This document shows, one piece after another, positions 12,536 to 23,540 of a stretch of 64,000 nucleotides of DNA. This DNA comes from Apostichopus japonicus. Lineage: Eukaryota; Echinodermata; Holothuroidea; Aspidochirotida; Stichopodidae. The notes beneath the pieces were generated by a model. It did no database searches. It saw nothing but the letters and a program-made list of their open reading frames with translations, and was not told the DNA's origin. Position numbers and translations under genes: made by a program. The stretch is taken from contig NC_092573.1 of the NCBI RefSeq assembly GCF_037975245.1, forward strand, positions 7,674,501 to 7,738,500, given 5' to 3'. Within the stretch, counting starts at the first letter, position 1, and the number at the start of each line of letters is the position of its first letter.

Positions 12536-15475
12536 CCCAGTTCTTCCAGATGTTCCAGGTAATGGCAGTTTCCTTGTGTGTATGTGTGTATTACATAATA
12601 ATATTTCCACACACACACAAAAAAAACCTCCGTGTTTGGACTCCACATCTGTAAAATTTGCGTCGTAATGGAGTTTTTTTTTAAACCTTCATACCTACAG
12701 ATATATATAAAGAGATTGATGTTGTTCGAGGAAAGCTTGAGGAAGCTTTTGCTGCAAAGAGGTTCGAAGATGTCAGCAAGCTCTATACAGAGGATTGTCG
12801 GTTCATGCCTCCAGGCCAACCACTCATTAGTGGTAGAGAAGGTGAGTTGATGAAACAGAACACCATGTAGGGATATTGGCTGTACAGTCTCCTTGGTATT
12901 CTGTGAGTACCGATATATCTTGTGAGTATCGCGTAAGTCTAATTTGTTTCATATATGCCTACTGTGTTTAAACATATACACTTTTCAACGTATTATGTTG
13001 TAGTTAACTATAACGTTATAGTTTGACTGTTTGGAATATGACGTTGTTTCAATGAATGAATGAGTAATACATTATAATGTTTTGTTGTTGTTGTATAATT
13101 ACGTTGTCCATGTTCCGAAATGACCAATACGACGAAAAGTGTTGGACATGAAACTTGTTCCATATCTCCATATCTCATAATGATCAATGTTATACACAAA
13201 ATGGTTCGGACATTGTTATATCATACATACCCTGTGAATCGCCAACATATCATAATGGTGAGCGCTTCCAATGGCGTATATATACGATACGACGTGTTGG
13301 ACAATGGTGTTGTCTAAATGAAGTGATAAATAAATGATCACAGTGTACTAAGTTCTTGGGTCTTTTTCTTGTTGACCACAACGAAACATATAGCTAACTT
13401 GTGATTGTTAAGTAATCCGAACCAAAACAGAATATGCTTACTCTGTATACTGATGTGCATTTGCTGCTTGAATGATTTTAAGTAAACCATTCTAATAACA
13501 CAGTGTGTCTCTATACATAACCACATTTCGCTCAATAGCACCACGTGTCTCTCTCTCTCTAACTCTCTCCACTCCTCGCTACCACCCCCTCCCCTTCCCC
13601 GTCCTCCCCATTGCTCCCGCTAACTCTAACTTGTTATTGTTGTCTAAAGGAGTATGTGCAGCCGCAACTCAAATGTGGACTGGAGGCATCAGAACTATCA
13701 AACTAGAAATGGAAGAAGCAGTTGGTCTTGGAGGTGACTGGGCCTACTCCAGAGGGTTCGTTACATTTCTCTTGGAAGACGGTTCTGTCGCAATGCCCGG
13801 AAAGTAAGTTATATCTCACTTCTGGACATATTAAAATATGAGTATTATTTCAACAAGTAATATAACAACCAATAAATGATACATGACGTTGAACGGCTAA
13901 TGTGTCCTTCTTCAAGAGGTTCATGTTTTACGAGTCTGTGCGTGTGTGGGTGTGTGCGTTTGTTTTGCTATCTGACCGAGGACATGAACAAAAGAATTTC
14001 AGGTCCTCGGTTGTGATTTCTAAAGAATCACCACGTCCTCGGAAGAATTCTATTGTATGGGGTATTGTTAATGTTACGGTACATGGATTTGAACAATGGA
14101 AAATTCAAAAGGGTCCTCGGTCTGAATGAAACACAAACATGGGTGTGTGTGTGTGGGGGGGGGGGGGGGTACATAACACTGCCGTAATTAGAGGTTCGAT
14201 CAGCTAGTTTGCATATTCAGTGCCATTCAAGTTACACGTACAAAAAGCATACCTCGTGAGTACAACGATGAAATTTCTTTTGAGTGATTAATTATTAATC
14301 ACACTTTATGTTTTTATCAAACAGATGCACTTTCTTCAATTAAGTTGCTTGTGTTACCCACGCGCAATAATGAATCGCCAAATTCTTCTGAAACAAGAAG
14401 GTCACATTCTCCTTGACCCCAATAAACGAAGTTTTAATAGTTGTGGTTTGTGAATCTGTTAATGGGAGGGGTGAGTGTTGTTAGGGTGGAGATATGGGGG
14501 TGGGGTGGAGATTCAGATGAGAGTATCATGCCGTACGGTTTAGACTTCGTGTTCACATTCGTTTGTGGCCTGTGAGGTTTTTTAATTGGAGGGGTGAGGG
14601 TTATTAAGGTGATATATTGAGGTGGGTGGGGTGTGTAGTCAGAATGAGTATCATGCCTTACGTTTCAGACTTCGTGTTCACATTCTGTTCCGGTTTAGGT
14701 TATACAGACGCTTTCCGGCCATCGTTAGTTGCATGAAAAGGCGGCGGAAGCACTTTTAATCGGGGGGGGGGGTGGGGCACCGGGCACCGACGTCAAAGGG
14801 CACTTTGCAGAAATTCGATTGGACTGATGCAGCCTGATATTTAGTACCCTTTATAACTCTTATTGTATTATCTTATTTGCGTATACACATCACTCAATCA
14901 ACGCCCCCCCCCCTCTCAAGGAAAAAATGCATACTAGCACTGCATTATCCAATGTGCAAATTGGGAAACAAGGAACAAGTTTTCTTTCATCAATCTATGT
15001 TTACAAGTTGACGATTGATTGGCGTAACCATTCAGGTACTGATACAAAATGCTAATTGCTAAAGTAGGAATCTGCCGAATTAGAGTTTATTCTTGTTAAG
15101 AGCTTAACAAATGTTTTCCATTCTAAATAGCTTTGAGCTTGACCCACAGAAATTCATTAATAATTCTAAATTAGGATTAGATCTCTTACTCAAAATATCG
15201 CCTACCTTATAATGTTATCATGAGTACAATTTCTATGTGGAGAAAGGGCACATTATTAACCTGAGGAAAAGTGTGTGTGTGTGTGGGGGGGGGGGGGAGC
15301 ACGTGCCCCAAGTGGCCCGGTTCCACCGCCCTTGGTTGCATGCCTGTAAGTTTACATTGATATACCCGAGTTTACTAACTGTTTATTTATATTTCTTCAC
15401 AGATATTTTGCTCTATGGAAACGAGTTGATGGACAGTTACAACTCTTTACGGATATTTTCAACCGAATCAAGTAA
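12536..15475 (+). CDS. SnoaL/DUF4440-like (NTF2-fold) protein, copy A, 5' exon not found
   Basis: Four exons fit with matching phases: a 23-nt microexon 12536-12558 (PVLPDVP), 12701-12841, 13650-13803 and 15403-15475, ending FNRIK then TAA. The joined product of about 130 residues includes KLEEAFAAKRFEDVSKLYTE, MPPGQPLISGRE, and a C-terminal DGQLQLFTDIFN. This is the pattern of small SnoaL-like/DUF4440 NTF2-fold proteins: an N-terminal helix pair, then xLYTEDxxxMPPG..xxxGRE, then strands ending W(K)xxDGxL. Members are cone-shaped alpha+beta proteins, some isomerases or cyclases and many of unknown function, so no reaction is assigned. Acceptors and GTAATG, GTGAGT and GTAAGT donors are present, and AATAAA lies at 15557, about 82 nt past the stop. 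The start codon must lie in an upstream exon ending at phase 2, which I could not identify. Confidence 0.8.
13958..14139. mobile_element. CCTCGG short inverted-repeat element, copy 1 (in intron 3 of copy A)
   Basis: A roughly 180-bp unit with imperfect terminal inverted repeats: TTTGTTTTGC..GACCGAGGAC at the left, GGTCCTCGG..GAAACACAAA at the right. It carries four copies of CCTCGG or its complement. The same unit recurs at about 55154 and 60551. Each copy is bounded on both sides by alternating GT/GC dinucleotide tracts. Non-coding and MITE-like. No separate TSD can be read because the flanks are simple repeats. Confidence 0.75.
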
Positions 15476-15973
15476 ACTGACGTACCGAAACCGTCATCAT
15501 TTATAATCATATGTAAAACGATTTAAGTAGGATGAATTATTAACCAAACAAATCCAAATAAAAGTTAAGGTAATAACAACGTTAAAGGATTAAGTGAAAC
15601 CTGACAGCAATCCACAGATATGTTATTATCATTTACAGGCGCGTATGCAGGGGGGGGGGGCGTTGGGGGCGCGCGCCCACCGGGTAAGAAAAAGAGGAGA
15701 GAAAAAAAGAGGAGAAGAAAGGGTAAAAAGAGGCGAAAAATGAGGAGGAAGGAGAGGAAGGAAGGGAAAAGAAAAAGAAGAAAGAGATAAAAAGGAGAAA
15801 AGGAACGAGTAGAAGATAAAGGATAAAGACGCACAGTCATAATTACAACGCTGATGCCTATGATATACACAGGGTAGCCAGTGACGGATGAAGGGTTTCG
15901 GAAGGGGCTTGCGCCTCACCCTATCCCCTTACACCGACAACTGTATTTTTGACGTTTCCATTTTCCTCTCTCG

Positions 15974-15976
<3 letters not shown>

Positions 15977-16057
<81 letters not shown>
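15977..16057. repeat. (AT)n microsatellite
   Basis: About 80 bp of pure TA dinucleotide. It lies in a stretch that copy B lacks, so it arrived in copy A or was lost from copy B. Confidence 0.98.
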
Positions 16058-16058
<1 letters not shown>

Positions 16059-16564
16059 GCATTCATCACTTCTTGAGATTGTTTCCATCTGAATTAAAAC
16101 GCGCGCCCACAACCATACTCCCCACCCCTTTTTCGCTTCGCCCGTAGTACCGAGACATTGACAAAATCCGGCAACACCTCTCCATCGATAACAAGTGATC
16201 AGGTTGTGTATTAGTGACTTCTAAAAGGTCGTGCACTGACCTACATGGAGTGTGACCACTCCCGATTTTGAAATTTCACAAGATCAGGCCCCAAAAAATC
16301 CCAAGAACTTCCAAGGAAGATCTAGGGAGATCAAGGCATGAAAATCCCAAGATCTTCCCTAAACTGAAGGCAGGTAGAGAATCGAAGCCTTCAGTGTGTA
16401 ATGAACTTGAAACTGTTCGTCTTTGGAAATGAAAATAATGTGGGGCATAGTAGCGTAACTACTATGGGCTCGGACCGTGCTGAGCCGGGGCCCGACCAAA
16501 AGGGGGCCCCGCTTTACTGATGCACAGAAAAGGGGTACCTCTTTGGATAGGGAGGGCCCGTTTT

Positions 16565-18262
16565 ACTCAAGCCATCAGCTGCTGGTTTTGATGGTGTTTC
16601 TGCTATTATTGTAAAACATGTTGCCCATTCATTATGTATTCCACTCTCATATCTTTGTAATCTCTCTTTTGAGCTTGGTGTTGTTCCCACATCTTCAAAA
16701 ATAGCTCGAGTTGTTCCTGTATTTAAGGCCGGTGAAAAGGAATCCGTGAATAATTATAGAACCATTTCAGTTCTCCCATGTTTCTCCAAGGTAATAAAAA
16801 AAATAATGTTCTCACGGTTATACAACTTTATTGCTAAGCATATTTTACTGTATAACTATCAGTTTGGTTTCCTTCCTGGCCGTTCAACTACACATGCTAT
16901 TTTACATTTTACTTGTAAAGTTATGGAAGCTTTCGAAAATAATCAGTATGCTTCTGGTATATTTCTGGATCTGTCGAAGGCGTTTGATACTCTTGATCAT
17001 AACATTTTACTTGACAAACTTAATCATTATGGAATCCGGGGAACTGTACTTCAGTGGTTCAAAAGCTATCTTACTGATCGTCACCAGTTTGTTGTTATAA
17101 ATAATATAAATTTTGTTTCTAAGCCAATTAAGTTTGGTGTTCCTTAAGGGTCCATACTTGGTCCGATGTTGTTTATAATTTATGTTAATGACCACTATAG
17201 AGCCAGCAACAAATTTCATATAATCTCTTATGCTGATGATACTAACCTGTTCTTTTCCAGTAATGACATTAATTTTCTATTGGATACTATACAGAATGAG
17301 TTTACATATATTCATAATTGGTTTTGTGCAAATAAATTGTCACTTAATGTTCAGAAAACTACCTCTATTGTGTTTAGTACACCTTCAAAGCACTTAAATC
17401 CTAACATAAATAGTATCAATTTTTGCGGTGTTGAAGTTATGCTGTCTAAGACTACTAAATTTCTTGGCGTTTATATCGATAATCATCTTTCTTGGAATAA
17501 TCATATTCAGAACATATGAAAGTGTCTAAAGGCGCTGGAGTTCTTAATAGACTTCCCCGAATCCTTCCCAGAAGCACATTGGTCACTTTGTATAATACAC
17601 TCATACTTCCCTATCTTACCTATTGTAATGTTATTTGGGGCAGTACCCATGCCTCTAGAATTCAACCCCTTTATTTACTTCAAAAGAGAGCCATTCGTTA
17701 CATTTGTAATGCGGATTACCTCCAACATACAGCACCCCTGTTTACTACTTTTAATGCTCTTAGTATCTATGATATAAATCGTTACTATGTTGGTATTTTT
17801 ATTTTCAATTGGTTACATGATAATGCTCCGTCGACTTTTCGCAATTATTTTCAGTTACGTAACGATCCCTATCCCAATTTACTATTCCTTACTTTAAACT
17901 TAGGTCTTCACAACTTGGTATTCGTTATGTTGGCGTTAAACTTTGGAAATCCCTCCCTACTACTATTACTGGTTGTAAAACTTTGAACACCTTCAAAAAA
18001 CGTCTTAAAGAGTATCTTATATCAAACTATCATTGATTTTGTATTTCCTTTCATTGCCATCTTTGTTCTGTTTTCTCTGTATACTTAAGCTTTCATTCCC
18101 TATTTTATTTTTCAAGGGGTGTCAACGTAAACAAGCTCTACAGAGCTTCTTGTTGGCTCTCCTCAATCTCTTGTTATCTTGTATACTACCCACGTCTATT
18201 GTCAAAATTGCATACTTTAATACAAGAGATTGAAATAAAGTCTTATGAATTGAATTGAAAAA
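16565..18262 (+). pseudogene. Jockey-like LINE reverse transcriptase, 5'-truncated and broken
   Basis: The frame starts near AAGFDGVSA (RT block 1) and continues through NNYRTISVLP, LDLSKAFDTLDH, the catalytic SYADDTNLF (about 17228-17254), KFLGVYIDNHLSWNNHI, and the thumb and C-terminal YLTYCNVIWG. In-frame stops break it: TAA at 17145 (replacing the expected Gln before GSILGP) and TGA at 17517. The 3' end carries AATAAA and GAATTGAATTGAAAAAAG at about 18247-18265, a typical LINE tail. Endonuclease and ORF1 are missing. The 5' edge of the same LINE reappears at 63.89 kb in segmental copy B. Confidence 0.9.
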
Positions 18263-18939
18263 AGAAAGATTCATGTAAGACTGAGCAAGACAATATACAT
18301 ATTTTTACGTGATACGGAATACGGACATTATAATCATGGGTTCATTGGTTATTAATGTTTGTATCGAGCTGTTTGTGTTATTTATTATGATAATGAAAAT
18401 TAAGTATATAATTTAAAGCCCAATTCCAGCCAATGTTGTACTGAGTACAACATCAGGACATATTATTTTATGAAAATTTTTAAAACAATAACCCAACACC
18501 CCACAGACTTGAAACTGCAATCATTTGAAAAAAACAAAACATGCAGGGCTTTCATATAAATATAATAATAAAAGGTAAGAATCAAGATTTCTTCGGTGTA
18601 TGTGGTAAGTAAAAAATGACAGGAAATTAGGCTTAGATGGAGACAAAGTTTCAGCCGAAATTAGGCCTATGCTTAGGTTTGATTACTGTATTTTTACAGT
18701 AGTCTCCATTAAAACTACATACTGGGAAATTAAAATTAAAAAAAAAAACTTAAGCATTGAATTTTCAATGATTTCACCCAACCAACCATTCTCTAGTTAT
18801 GTTCATTGCATGCGGACCCATAATGCATTATTGCAAGTCAAAAACCTATTACATGAGATCTCAAAATAACCGATGTGTAAATGCAACTTGAACGGGAATT
18901 GTTTTTTCCGACGATATAGGAGTATGTCTTGGCCAAAAA

Positions 18940-19122
18940 CAATCGTCGTACGCTCTGCGCCAACCGATGGTGGCGCTCCGCTTAGTATCAAGTAGTGGGT
19001 TACACCTATATGACCTACTGATCCCCCTTGTAACCATTTCTGAGAACGAACTTGCTTGGACCTCCTGATAGGGGTCCCTTTGGGCCAGGAGCATGCCACC
19101 CAGGCTCATCGCTACGCCACTG
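18940..19122 (-). mobile_element. hAT-like MITE fragment (one end plus hairpin module)
   Basis: It contains the GC-rich module GCGCCAACCGATGGTGGCGC (about 18958) and ends GCTACGCCACTG at 19122, the complement of a CAGTGGCGTAGC terminus. No matching left end is visible, so it is a partial copy. It lies inside the 15.6-19.9 kb composite. Confidence 0.6.
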
Positions 19123-19734
19123 GTGTGGCATTTCACAATAAACAGATAACAATGATTTAAATCAGTCTCATTTCAGTTAATCGAATTTTAAAAGCAAACA
19201 GCAGATATCACATCATATCAGTTGATGATGAAAATGGCGTTCCAGGATGGACAGCCTCCAAACTGTTTATGTGTGTAGTGTTCGGTTTCGGAAATATCTG
19301 GTATTTTATTTCCTTCAACGAAGTTTTGTAGTAGCTGTGATAAGAGGTTTCAATATTTGTACACCAATAAATTAACTGTGTCTGAATTTTCGAAATTCCC
19401 TGACCAAAATTCGTCATCATACTTCCTTCTACTCGACGGGCAATTTTGTACGATCTGTTAGAGGGTGTAGGAGGTTTTTCTATATTGGTTGTGAATTCTC
19501 AAATTCTGACCAAGTAATGGGCTAAAAACCTTGAAAAGTAAGTCTTACGGGTGTTGTTGGCCGCGACGTAGGATCACCTACAAAAAGCTATGATCCACAG
19601 GAGATGCGATGAGGTCGAACATGATGTGTGAGTGGTGACAATCTTCAAAAATGGTTATGGATGGAAAAAAAAAACTATTGGGAAATACTTGGTTCTCAGA
19701 CAAAAGTGTACATCTGGTTGGTCATTTTCAAGCC

Positions 19735-19861
19735 CGAGAAGTGCCATTTCCGGTGATCTGGTGTGTGTGTGTGGGGGGGTGGGGTATCAATTTTTCTTGT
19801 GGCGCTCCGCTTAAATAGTAATTCGCGCCCCGGGATAGCAAAAATCCTGGAGACGCGCCTG
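19735..19861 (-). mobile_element. Right-end segment with degraded hairpin module
   Basis: Shows GAAGTGCCATTTCCGG (about 19739), a G tract, and half of the hairpin (GTGGCGCTCCGCTTA, about 19800), then the right TIR of the 15636-19861 element. The order matches that of the 23608-24701 element, which suggests the two belong to one family. Confidence 0.6.
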
Positions 19862-19866
19862 ATTTA

Positions 19867-20395
19867 TGTAGGGTGAATTATTATATGTTAACTATTATTT
19901 AAGATTACAGTATTAACAGACACCTGACAGCAATCTACTGATATGTTATTATCTATTATTAGGATGAATAATTAAATGTTAACTATTATTTAAGGTGACA
20001 GTATTAACAGACACCTGACAGCAATCTACAGACATGTTATTATCATTTATTAGGATGAATTTTTATATGTTAACTTTTATTTAAGTTTACAGTATTAACA
20101 GACACATGGCAGCAATCTACTGATATGTTATTATCTATTATTAGGATGAATAATTAAATGTTAACTATTATTTAAGGTGACAGTATTAACAGACACCTGA
20201 CAGCAATCTACAGACATGTTATTATCATTTATTAGGATGAATTTTTATATGTTAACTTTTATTTAAGGTTACAGTATTAACAGACACATGGCAGCAATCT
20301 ACAGACATGTTATTATCATTTATTAGGATGAATAATTATATGTTAACTATTATTTAAGGTTACAGTATTATCAGACAACTGAAATCAATCTTCAA
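19867..20395. repeat. About 92-bp satellite, six units with dimeric higher-order structure
   Basis: The core TTAACTATTATTTAAGG..CAGTATTAACAGACAC..GCAGCAATCTAC..ATGTTATTATC recurs about every 92 bp. Adjacent units alternate between two variants (AATTAAATG/GACACCTGAC and TTTTATATG/GACACATGGC), so the real period is a dimer of about 184 bp. Divergent half-units occur left of the 15636 insertion (about 15535-15635) and in copy B (about 62150-62248), which places this satellite at the 3' flank of the SnoaL-like gene. Confidence 0.9.
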
Positions 20396-21299
20396 ACATG
20401 TTTTCAAACTGCTCCGTTATTATTATGAAGAGATGGCATTTTGGCAGAAGAGAAATCTGAACCAGTTAATAAATCACGACGGAGCAAACCTTGTCATTAA
20501 TATATGACCTAGTTCATTATCAAGCAAATGGGTGAAATCAGTGGCATACACAAAGGGAACACTCCACACCGTACCTCCCATCGTCAATCATGGGAGGGTA
20601 CGGTTCGGTCGGGGATGTTATACCCTACCCCTGTACCTCCCATCATCAATCAGGGGAGGGGTACGGGTCGGTCGTTTTTTCTTTACATTCAGCCAAGGAA
20701 GAATTATACAAAAACGCTGATGGAAATTTATTTCGTCACAAACAGCTACGTAGAATAACATAACCATAACAAAATCTAACAAACCACAAGAAAACTATAT
20801 AACAAACCCTTTCAAACCCAAAAGAGAAACATAACATATTTACAATGGTTTCAAAATTTAAGGGCAAATGGTGTTGGTTGTTTCTCTTTACTTGGTGAAT
20901 GTAATATGTAATGAAATGTTTTAAATGGATATAATATACGACCAATGAAACTACTTCATGCATACCTATAGTTTTTCCAACCATCGAAATTGTTTTCGTT
21001 ATGATGGTTTTATTTTTGTTTTGGTCGAATTAGGTGTGACGGATGAGTGTCAAAAGAAGAACGTTGATTGCACAGTGTTGGGACACTGGAAAGGAATTAA
21101 ATTGCCACTATCGCTGCACCCTTTAACACGGTACACCCTTTTACTTCCAATTGAAAATTTATTAAATCATATGTAAACAATTAAATTTATTTATATCGCG
21201 TTCAGGGGTTGCATAGAAATGTCACGGAATGATCGCAACATTTGTTATAATAATGGGCATTTGGGCCATTCTTTGGATTCCAAGCCTGTTGACAGTGAT
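20396..21299. other. No gene recognised
   Basis: Contains a short local duplication (20570-20620 and 20632-20675, sharing CCTCCCATC.TCAATCA.GGGAGGG). An open frame at 21035-21176 (VTDECQKKNVDC and onward) lacks a good donor and a family, and I could not support it. Confidence 0.35.
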
Positions 21300-22624
21300 C
21301 AGGGGCGTATCCAGGATTTTCCAATAGGGGGGGGGGGGCGTCAGGCATGAATGATCGCCGTCCTGGGGGATGGGTCTAAGGGGAGGGGTGTACAATTTTT
21401 GCTTTCGAAGAAGGGCTGAAATGCAAAATGGTGTCATATGCATGGGCGGCGATCCGTACTTCCGATTGGGGGGTGGTGGGGGATATGACCTTGTTGACTA
21501 TCTAAGCGTAGCGCCACCATGAGTTGGCGCGAAGCGTACAAGAAAATTTTGGGATTAACAAACCCTCTAGATGGCCGGAAACGGCACTTCCCGAGGTTTC
21601 CAAGCGGCATATACCCAACTTTAAAATAGGGATGTCATGTCCGAAATATCTCATAATCAGGATCCAAAATACTTTTTTTTTTAATTTCGGGTGTTATTTT
21701 TGTCAATCTTGTTTCAGGCGCAACGTTAGAATGTTCGAGAGCTCTTTTATATTATTCGATGAAGAAAATGGCCTTATGCAGGCTATTATAGGCCTATACA
21801 CATGCAATACACAATTACACATAGTTACATTCCTAGGTACCGATTGCTAGGGCATCAAGGTGAAACGTGTATTAAGCATTACCCTGGTTACATGAGATTC
21901 TCAGCTGTTCGAGGGAACATGTACGTGTGTAGGCCTACTATAGGGCCTATATGAATACTATGAGGGTGCATATATGTACTATATCAATACCGTTGGCGCA
22001 ATAATACATTTTGTTGTTATAGGGCCAATGAAGCCTACAGTCAACTATATTTGCTTTATAAAGACGCTTTATTTGAAAAGACCTCACTGCGTTTATGGTA
22101 GGCGAGAAATGAAGCTAAAAAGAGCCGTACATTAACGAAGATGCATAAATGTAGGCATGAAAATATTCTTATCCCTGGCATTTGGTGGGGGGGGGGGTAT
22201 ATGGTGCATTACATCCCCTCCACCCATTTTCATGGGGGATATATCCCCCCTCCACCCAGGATCGCCGCCCATGGCCATATGTGATCCATTTTTCGACCTT
22301 AATAATAAGCAACATTTCCAGTAAATATGGACACAAAATGCACAAGTTAGTATGGCTGGCATGTCACTTAGTGTTTATAGTGATAATACAAACACAATTA
22401 CCATCTATGTTTCTAAAACTATTATGCCGCCGAACTTCGCCAGAACCTTTTTTTGTCAAACAAAAAATAAAGCATACGGGAGGAGGGGGGGGGGGGGGGT
22501 TGAGCGATCACCGACATCTCACATAAAGGTCGTCATCAATTTTTTTTTTGTTGCTAAACTCTTTTTTTTGGTGACGGCCAATAGGAGGGGGGCGCGCCTG
22601 TTGCGCCCCCTGGATACGCCCCTG
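21300..22624. mobile_element. DNA transposon with 16-bp TIR and 5-bp TSD GTGAT
   Basis: Perfect terminal inverted repeats CAGGGGCGTATCCAGG (21300) and its complement ending at 22624, flanked by GTGAT at 21295-21299 and 22625-22629. Removing the nested 833-bp element and its TSD copy leaves about 480 bp with G-rich subterminal tracts and no ORF, so it is non-autonomous. Confidence 0.88.
21441..22273. mobile_element. hAT-like MITE (CATGGGCGGCGATCC TIR), nested
   Basis: A 15-bp perfect TIR, CATGGGCGGCGATCC, at both ends. The flanking 8-mers are GTCATATG (21433-21440) and GCCATATG (22274-22281), 7 of 8 identical. An 8-bp TSD is the signature of hAT elements. It sits inside the 21300-22624 element, so it is younger. 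It carries the hairpin module at about 21505-21545 and CCGGAAACGGCACTTCCCG at about 21575. Non-coding. Confidence 0.88.
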
Positions 22625-23081
22625 GTGATGACATTAATGTAGTGAATGGAATGTTGCTTTTAGAAATATACTGCTTGTGTATATATGATTCAACAATTTA
22701 AAGAAAACGGTAGAGTATTCCGGTCAAACGTTAACCATTGACGATGAAATAAGAGAACACATTATCATTGTCAATTGTCCCCCACCAAAGCTTCATATTT
22801 AAATTTTCAAATACGACACTGTCATGCCGTCCCAACCATTGAGTTCCTGTTTGTTTAATGCGACTAATAGACTTGTTGTGATGAAACTCCGCACAATCTC
22901 ATATCGGCTTTTATCTATATAGAGAGACGTCTCCAGCAATGGTCCGAGTCCCCAAACTGTCAAAGGCGACATAAACAAGTGGCAATATAAGAAAACGAAA
23001 TATGTAAACAGGAAATACGGCTCTTAATTTTGATATCGTAATAATAAATAAAATCTTTCATAGGCCATTTGGTCATTGCAG
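22625..23081. other. No gene recognised
   Basis: AT-rich sequence between transposon insertions and the next candidate exon. It may be intron of the gene at 23.08-24.78 kb. Confidence 0.35.
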
Positions 23082-23245
23082 ATCAAATATGCCCAATGAA
23101 AGCAAAGGTTGAACAGCGAGTTGATAGCAATCTCTGCCGAAGCGGTACGGCGTATAGACTTAAGCCTTTAAAAGTAGCGGACATTCGCTATGACTGTGCC
23201 TTTGTGAGAAATGATGTCCTAGCTGCAGTTTGTAAACAAATTTTG
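23082..23245 (+). CDS. Candidate internal exon, unrecognised protein
   Basis: Acceptor CATTGCAG, donor GTATGA, open throughout in the frame that enters at phase 1 and leaves at phase 0. The 54 residues begin QICPMKAKVEQ and end NDVLAAVCKQIL, with four cysteines. The exit phase matches the next candidate exon at 23541. I do not recognise the family. Upstream exons were not identified. Confidence 0.45.
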
Positions 23246-23540
23246 GTATGAGACTTATAACTCCATGGATTACATGATTGTTGACATGTTTCACTGAATA
23301 ACAAAATTCATTAATAAAGAATTCCATTAAAGAAAGCATAGGGGTAGGAGCCGGGGGTGGGGGGGGGGGGGTGGGCAATGGGGCACGTGCCGCCACTTTT
23401 ATTTCCAAAATAGCAAATGTGCTATTAATAATAGCACAAATAATGCACAAATAAAATGTGCCCCTTTTATGAAGAATTGTCTTTTGGATTTCTTAAGCCT
23501 TTGTTAATTGTAATATTTTATTTTAATGATTTATTTTTAG

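Larger units (their letters stand above)
11209..16690 (+). repeat. Segmental duplication, copy A (direct repeat of 55.9-64.0 kb)
   Basis: From ACTTCAAGCTACCAC onward the sequence is nearly identical to that from about 55899, in the same orientation and about 44.7 kb away. Matching blocks are 11209-11420 with 55899-56098, 11456-11740 with 57293-57575, 11740-15660 with 58405-62270, 16058-16250 with 62283-62515, and about 16260-16690 with 63571-64000. The right border of copy B is beyond the window. Differences are mainly insertions gained after the duplication. Copy A includes the intact-looking SnoaL-like gene and the start of a 5-bp-TSD transposon, so that transposon inserted before the duplication. 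Confidence 0.95.
15636..19861. mobile_element. Composite DNA transposon of 4.2 kb with 5-bp TSD ATTTA
   Basis: The left end reads CAGGCGCGTATGCAGG and the right end CCTGGAGACGCGCCTG, imperfect inverted copies. ATTTA lies immediately outside both ends (15631-15635, 19862-19866). The outer flanks continue into one another as the 92-bp repeat found at 19.87-20.4 kb, which supports an insertion. The inside is heavily overwritten: a purine-rich tract (15670-15830), an (AT)n run, a Jockey-like LINE, and hAT-like fragments. The TIR type (CAGGSGCG...) and 5-bp TSD are shared with elements at 21300, 23608 and 48292. A hAT-related group with short TSDs is possible but unproved. Confidence 0.7.

Noticed and set aside
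15565-15919. Minus-strand Phe/Leu/Ser-rich frames of about 100 codons
   Set aside because: They cross a purine-rich low-complexity tract and a transposon terminus. No coding signal.
19208-19420. 70-codon minus-strand frame
   Set aside because: It lies within the composite transposon, with no motif or conservation evidence.
19867-20395. Regularly spaced repeats considered as a CRISPR-like array
   Set aside because: The whole 92-bp unit is repeated with no unique spacers, and the sequence is eukaryotic. It is a satellite.
21035-21176. Possible exon VTDECQKKNVDCTVLGHWKG before the transposon-split exons
   Set aside because: Acceptor acceptable, but the only donor (CACG-GTACAC) is poor and the phase does not match entry to 23082. 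No family.
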